In this document: piece by piece, positions 6,466 to 8,994 of the stretch
Position numbering within the stretch: the stretch's first letter is position 1
Layout of the letters: every line of letters starts with the position of its first letter
Assembly: GCA_021604825.1 (NCBI GenBank)
Contig: BQJS01000196.1
Coordinates: forward strand, 1-8,994
Origin: Phycisphaerae bacterium
GTDB taxonomy: Bacteria > Planctomycetota > Phycisphaerae > UBA1845
DNA length: 8,994 nucleotides
Direction: 5' to 3'
The notes under the pieces: model-generated
What the model was told of the DNA's origin: nothing
Databases searched by the model: none
The model's input: only the letters and a program-made list of their open reading frames with translations
Program-made: the position numbers and the translations under genes

Positions 6466-8586
6466 TTATGTCGCCAGCATCGTGTTCGCCACCTGGGCTG
6501 GGACTGCAGCGTAATGCAATGGTTCCATACTCGCCGTTGCACGTCCCTGACTGAGGCTTCGCAGCTGCGTGGTGTATCCAAACATCTCAGCCAACGGGAC
6601 CTCCACTTGAATGACCCGATTGTCTCCGGAGACGTCCGTATCGGTGATGATCGAGCGGCGAGCGTGCAAGTCTGAATTAATGGCACCAAAGTATTGATCA
6701 GGCGTACGGATTTCGACGGCCATGATCGGTTCCATCAAGCACACATCACCCGCCTCTGCCGCCTTCGTGAATGCGATTCTAGATGCGTTTTCGAACGCAA
6801 CCGGCGAGCTTCCCACTTCGTCGACCTCCGCATGCGTCAGCGTCGCTTTCCAGTTGATCATCGGATAGCCAAGGAGTGGGCCACTCATCGCCCCATCCTT
6901 AATTCCATCTTCAATAGCTTCCATGTACTCCGCGAGTTCGCTGTTCGTTACGTTGCACTTGAATGTCTCCCTTGATTCGTCCAGCGACCCGGTTGGTTCC
7001 AGCATCAAGCGGACGACAGCAAACTGCGTCATTGGACCAAGAATCTTTGAGAATCGCTCTTCGAATTCTGATGGGCGGGTAATGGCCTCACGGTATGACA
7101 CACGCGGTTTACCAATACGGACATCAACGTTCATGTCGTCAACAATACGTTTGGCCAGCACTTCGAGATGCAATTCGCCCATGCCCGAGATAATCGTTTG
7201 GCCGGTTTCCTCATCCATGCGATATCGAAACGTCGGGTCCTGCTTCGCCAGCGCAGCAAGGGCGTCGATCAGTTTGTCGCGATCACGCGACGATGAAGGC
7301 TCGATCGACTGCGCTACAACCGTTTCTGGAAACTCAATGGTTTCCAACACAACCTGCCGACTAGGATCGCACAACGTGTGCCCAGTCAGCGCTTGCTTCG
7401 GACCGACCACCCCAACGATCTCACCGGCGCTGGCCGAGTCGAGAATGTCGCGCCGCTTGGCATACATCCGAAACAACCGCGTGATGTTTTCTTTCTCGCC
7501 AGTCTGCGGATTGAAAACCCTCGAATTAGGCTTCATCGTGCCCGAATAAATGCGGAGAAAATAGAGATCGACTGGCTTCTCTGTCACAATCTTGAAAACA
7601 AGCGCAGTAAGCGGCTCGGAGGAATCATTGGAAATTTCCTTTTCGTGCTTACCGTCCAACGTTTTTGCGTGTATCGACGGCATGTCCAGCGGCGACGGCA
7701 GGTAGTCGCATACCGCATCGAGCAAAGGGCGCACACCCATATATGACAGCGCCGAACCGCACAACACCGGACGCACCTTGTTCGCAATCGTCGCCGCCCG
7801 CAGCGCCTTCTTGAGATCTGCAACCGAAATCGCTTCGTCCGAGAGAAACCGGTCGGCGAGTTTATCATCGGTTTCGCAAATGCTCTCGATCATCGCTTGA
7901 CGGGCGGAGTCGGCTGCGTCAGTGAGATTCGCGGGGATCTCGGCGTACTGAATCTTGGCACCGCCGTCGGCACCTTTGAAATAGAGTGCCTGCATCGACA
8001 TCAAGTCGATCACGCCTTCAAAGGAATTTTCAGCGCCGATCGGAATCTGCACGGGAATCACGTTCTCGTCAAAGCGCTTGCGAATCGACTCCACGCTGGA
8101 ATGAAAGTCCGCGCCGATCTTGTCCATCTTGTTGATGAAACAGACTCGCGCGACGTTGTACTTGTTGCCCTGACGCCAAACGGTTTCGCTCTGCGCCTCG
8201 ACACCCTCTTTGGCGTCAAACACCGCCACCATCCCGTCCAGCACGCGCAATGACCGCTCCACCTCAGCCGTAAAATCAACGTGCCCGGGCGTATCGATCA
8301 GATTGATCGTGTGGCCATCCCAAGGACAGCTCACAGCCGCCGAGTAGATCGTAATACCCCGCTGCTGTTCTTGCTTTTCGAAATCGGTGACGGTCGTACC
8401 ATCGTCAACATTGCCCATGCGATGACTCGCACCGGTATAGAACAAAATGCGTTCGGTCGTGGTGGTCTTGCCGGCATCGATGTGGGCCGCGATACCGATG
8501 TTTCGAAATGTTGCTAGTGCTGGATTCATATTCATGCGGAAACGTTGTCGTTCCGCCACCTGGTGCGCCGAAAGGACAGCGCCCAT
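6466..8586 (-). CDS. fusA: Elongation factor G, EFG2-like subtype
   Basis: This 706-residue translational GTPase has all the G-domain motifs: AHIDAGKT (34-41), RGIT (76-79), DTPGH with the catalytic His (98-102), NKMD (152-155) and GSAL (277-280). Domain II follows at about 323-410, domain III with SGMGELHLEVL (467-477), domain IV at about 490-615, and domain V with EVPLAEMFGY (662-671). EF-G drives translocation and, with RRF, ribosome recycling. G-domain stretches such as VDDGTTVTDF and VAVFDAKEGVEAQ resemble mitochondrial EFG2 and its bacterial spd relatives more than E. coli FusA. Domain IV lacks the GGVIP loop and has Asp589 where E. coli has His583, so a recycling-biased role is possible. 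The start is uncertain: ATG 8586 (or TTG 8589) follows a good Shine-Dalgarno but adds about 18 residues, while ATG 8535 or 8529 gives the usual EF-G N-terminus without one. It lies downstream of rpsG, behind a terminator. Confidence 0.95.
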   Translation of the reverse strand: MGAVLSAHQVAERQRFRMNMNPALATFRNIGIAAHIDAGKTTTTERILFYTGASHRMGNVDDGTTVTDFEKQEQQRGITIYSAAVSCPWDGHTINLIDTPGHVDFTAEVERSLRVLDGMVAVFDAKEGVEAQSETVWRQGNKYNVARVCFINKMDKIGADFHSSVESIRKRFDENVIPVQIPIGAENSFEGVIDLMSMQALYFKGADGGAKIQYAEIPANLTDAADSARQAMIESICETDDKLADRFLSDEAISVADLKKALRAATIANKVRPVLCGSALSYMGVRPLLDAVCDYLPSPLDMPSIHAKTLDGKHEKEISNDSSEPLTALVFKIVTEKPVDLYFLRIYSGTMKPNSRVFNPQTGEKENITRLFRMYAKRRDILDSASAGEIVGVVGPKQALTGHTLCDPSRQVVLETIEFPETVVAQSIEPSSSRDRDKLIDALAALAKQDPTFRYRMDEETGQTIISGMGELHLEVLAKRIVDDMNVDVRIGKPRVSYREAITRPSEFEERFSKILGPMTQFAVVRLMLEPTGSLDESRETFKCNVTNSELAEYMEAIEDGIKDGAMSGPLLGYPMINWKATLTHAEVDEVGSSPVAFENASRIAFTKAAEAGDVCLMEPIMAVEIRTPDQYFGAINSDLHARRSIITDTDVSGDNRVIQVEVPLAEMFGYTTQLRSLSQGRATASMEPLHYAAVPAQVANTMLAT

Positions 8587-8597
8587 CAAGTCCGCGT

Positions 8598-8602
8598 TCC
8601 TT
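8598..8602 (-). promoter_or_regulatory. Shine-Dalgarno AAGGA before the upstream fusA start
   Basis: TAAGGA on the minus strand (AAGGA at 8602-8598) lies 8 bases before TTG 8589 and 11 bases before ATG 8586. No comparable site precedes the internal starts at 8535 and 8529. It is the best ribosome-binding site in the window and the main argument for the longer fusA product. Confidence 0.5.
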
Positions 8603-8614
8603 AATTGCTGCTAC

Positions 8615-8644
8615 AAAAAAGGCGACCCACCAAACGGGGTCGCC
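8615..8644 (-). terminator. Intrinsic terminator between rpsG and fusA
   Basis: Read on the minus strand, GGCGACCC (8644-8637) and GGGTCGCC (8628-8621) form a perfect 8-bp GC-rich stem with an 8-base loop, followed directly by TTTTTT (8620-8615). This is a textbook Rho-independent terminator for transcripts coming from rpsG. It ends only about 25 bases before the first possible fusA start, leaving little room for a separate fusA promoter. Confidence 0.88.
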
Positions 8645-8730
8645 AGAAATTATGCTACCATTGCGTTCGCTGTCGGCTCATCCGCGAGGTCAATGATTCA
8701 CGTCACCCGGACCAGCAGGTAACGCTTGGC

Positions 8731-8751
8731 GAATCCCCAATTCGAGGATTC
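8731..8751. repeat. Short inverted repeat in the rpsG 3' region
   Basis: GAATCCCC (8731-8738) and GAGGATTC (8744-8751) are inverted repeats matching at 7 of 8 positions with a 5-base AATTC loop, 27 bases after the rpsG stop. No T-run follows on the minus strand, so it is more likely an mRNA stabilising hairpin than a terminator, if it is functional at all. Confidence 0.25.
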
Positions 8752-8777
8752 CACCATACTTTGAAGATTCCAACAGT

Positions 8778-8994
8778 CTACCAAGCGAAGTGCGCAAACG
8801 CCTTGTTTGCGTCGGCCATCCGATGCACGTTTTCACGTGTCGTCATCGCCGCGCCTTCGCGCTTGTAGGCGTCCATCAATTCCTGAGCGAGAAACTGGCT
8901 GGTTGCCTTGCCGCTACGACCGCGAACCGCTTGCAAGATCCAGCGAATCGCAAGCGACTGCTGACGCTTGCGACTGACTTGCATGGGCACCTGG
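8778..8994 (-). CDS. rpsG: 30S ribosomal protein S7, C-terminal part (runs off right edge)
   Basis: The frame is open from the right edge to a TAG at 8778-8780 and encodes the last 71 residues of S7, beginning [11 protein letters not shown]. This aligns with the Q-V-P-V-E-V region of E. coli S7. It continues through [10 protein letters not shown] and ends with the near-invariant tail [17 protein letters not shown]7 binds the 3' major domain of 16S rRNA, starts assembly of the 30S head and contacts E-site tRNA. The true start lies outside the window, so the GTG and ATG codons near the edge are internal. Its place upstream of fusA fits the str operon order (rpsL, rpsG, fusA), but a strong terminator separates the two genes here. 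Confidence 0.96.
   Translation of the reverse strand, partial: QVPMQVSRKRQQSLAIRWILQAVRGRSGKATSQFLAQELMDAYKREGAAMTTRENVHRMADANKAFAHFAW

Noticed and set aside
8649..8693. TTGACC (8693-8688) and CATAAT (8654-8649) as a fusA promoter
   Set aside because: The boxes are 33 bases apart, too far for one promoter, and neither has a good partner at 16-18 bases. CATAAT is mentioned only as a speculative -10 in the terminator finding.
1..8994. Mobile element, CRISPR array, tRNA/rRNA or a novel defence system
   Set aside because: No transposase, integrase, repeat-spacer pattern, tRNA-like fold or nuclease/toxin gene was seen. The genes are housekeeping or envelope functions in a consistent orientation and base composition.

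Overview
All the genes in this window lie on the minus strand, so transcription runs from right to left. The organism looks like a planctomycete or a close relative. The evidence is the sequence style of the EF-G, which resembles mitochondrial EFG2 and the related spirochaete/planctomycete/delta-proteobacterial (spd) forms, the YfgM-like membrane protein, and the weak or missing Shine-Dalgarno sequences in front of several starts. This assignment is inference from protein style, not from a marker gene.

From right to left: (1) 8778-8994 is the C-terminal part of ribosomal protein S7 (rpsG), which runs off the window. (2) A gap of about 190 bases follows. It carries a textbook intrinsic terminator with a perfect 8-bp stem and six Ts, pointing toward the next gene. 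(3) 6466-8586 encodes an elongation factor G. Its domain IV tip lacks the residues typical of the translocating EF-G, and its G domain resembles EFG2. (4) After a 255-base gap with a promoter-like -35/-10 pair comes 5299-6210, a single-pass membrane protein with an extracytoplasmic helical domain of YfgM/TPR type and a long acidic tail. (5) A 297-base intergenic region holds a 3' stem-loop, an exact TATAAT -10 box and a 21-bp dyad. (6) 453-5001 is a drug/solute efflux operon: a periplasmic adaptor (membrane fusion protein), then an RND inner-membrane pump. A probable secreted lipoprotein (1-444) follows only 8 bases after the pump stop and runs off the left end. No outer-membrane channel gene is visible.

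Functionally the window joins the tail of a str-type ribosomal operon to a cell-envelope block (a translocon-associated or chaperone-like membrane protein, then RND efflux). I found no mobile element, CRISPR array, tRNA, rRNA or toxin-antitoxin pair, and no clearly undescribed multi-gene system. The points most worth a second look are the terminator between rpsG and fusA, which leaves fusA with no obvious promoter; the altered EF-G domain IV tip; the dyad in the pump leader; and the lipoprotein attached to the pump operon.
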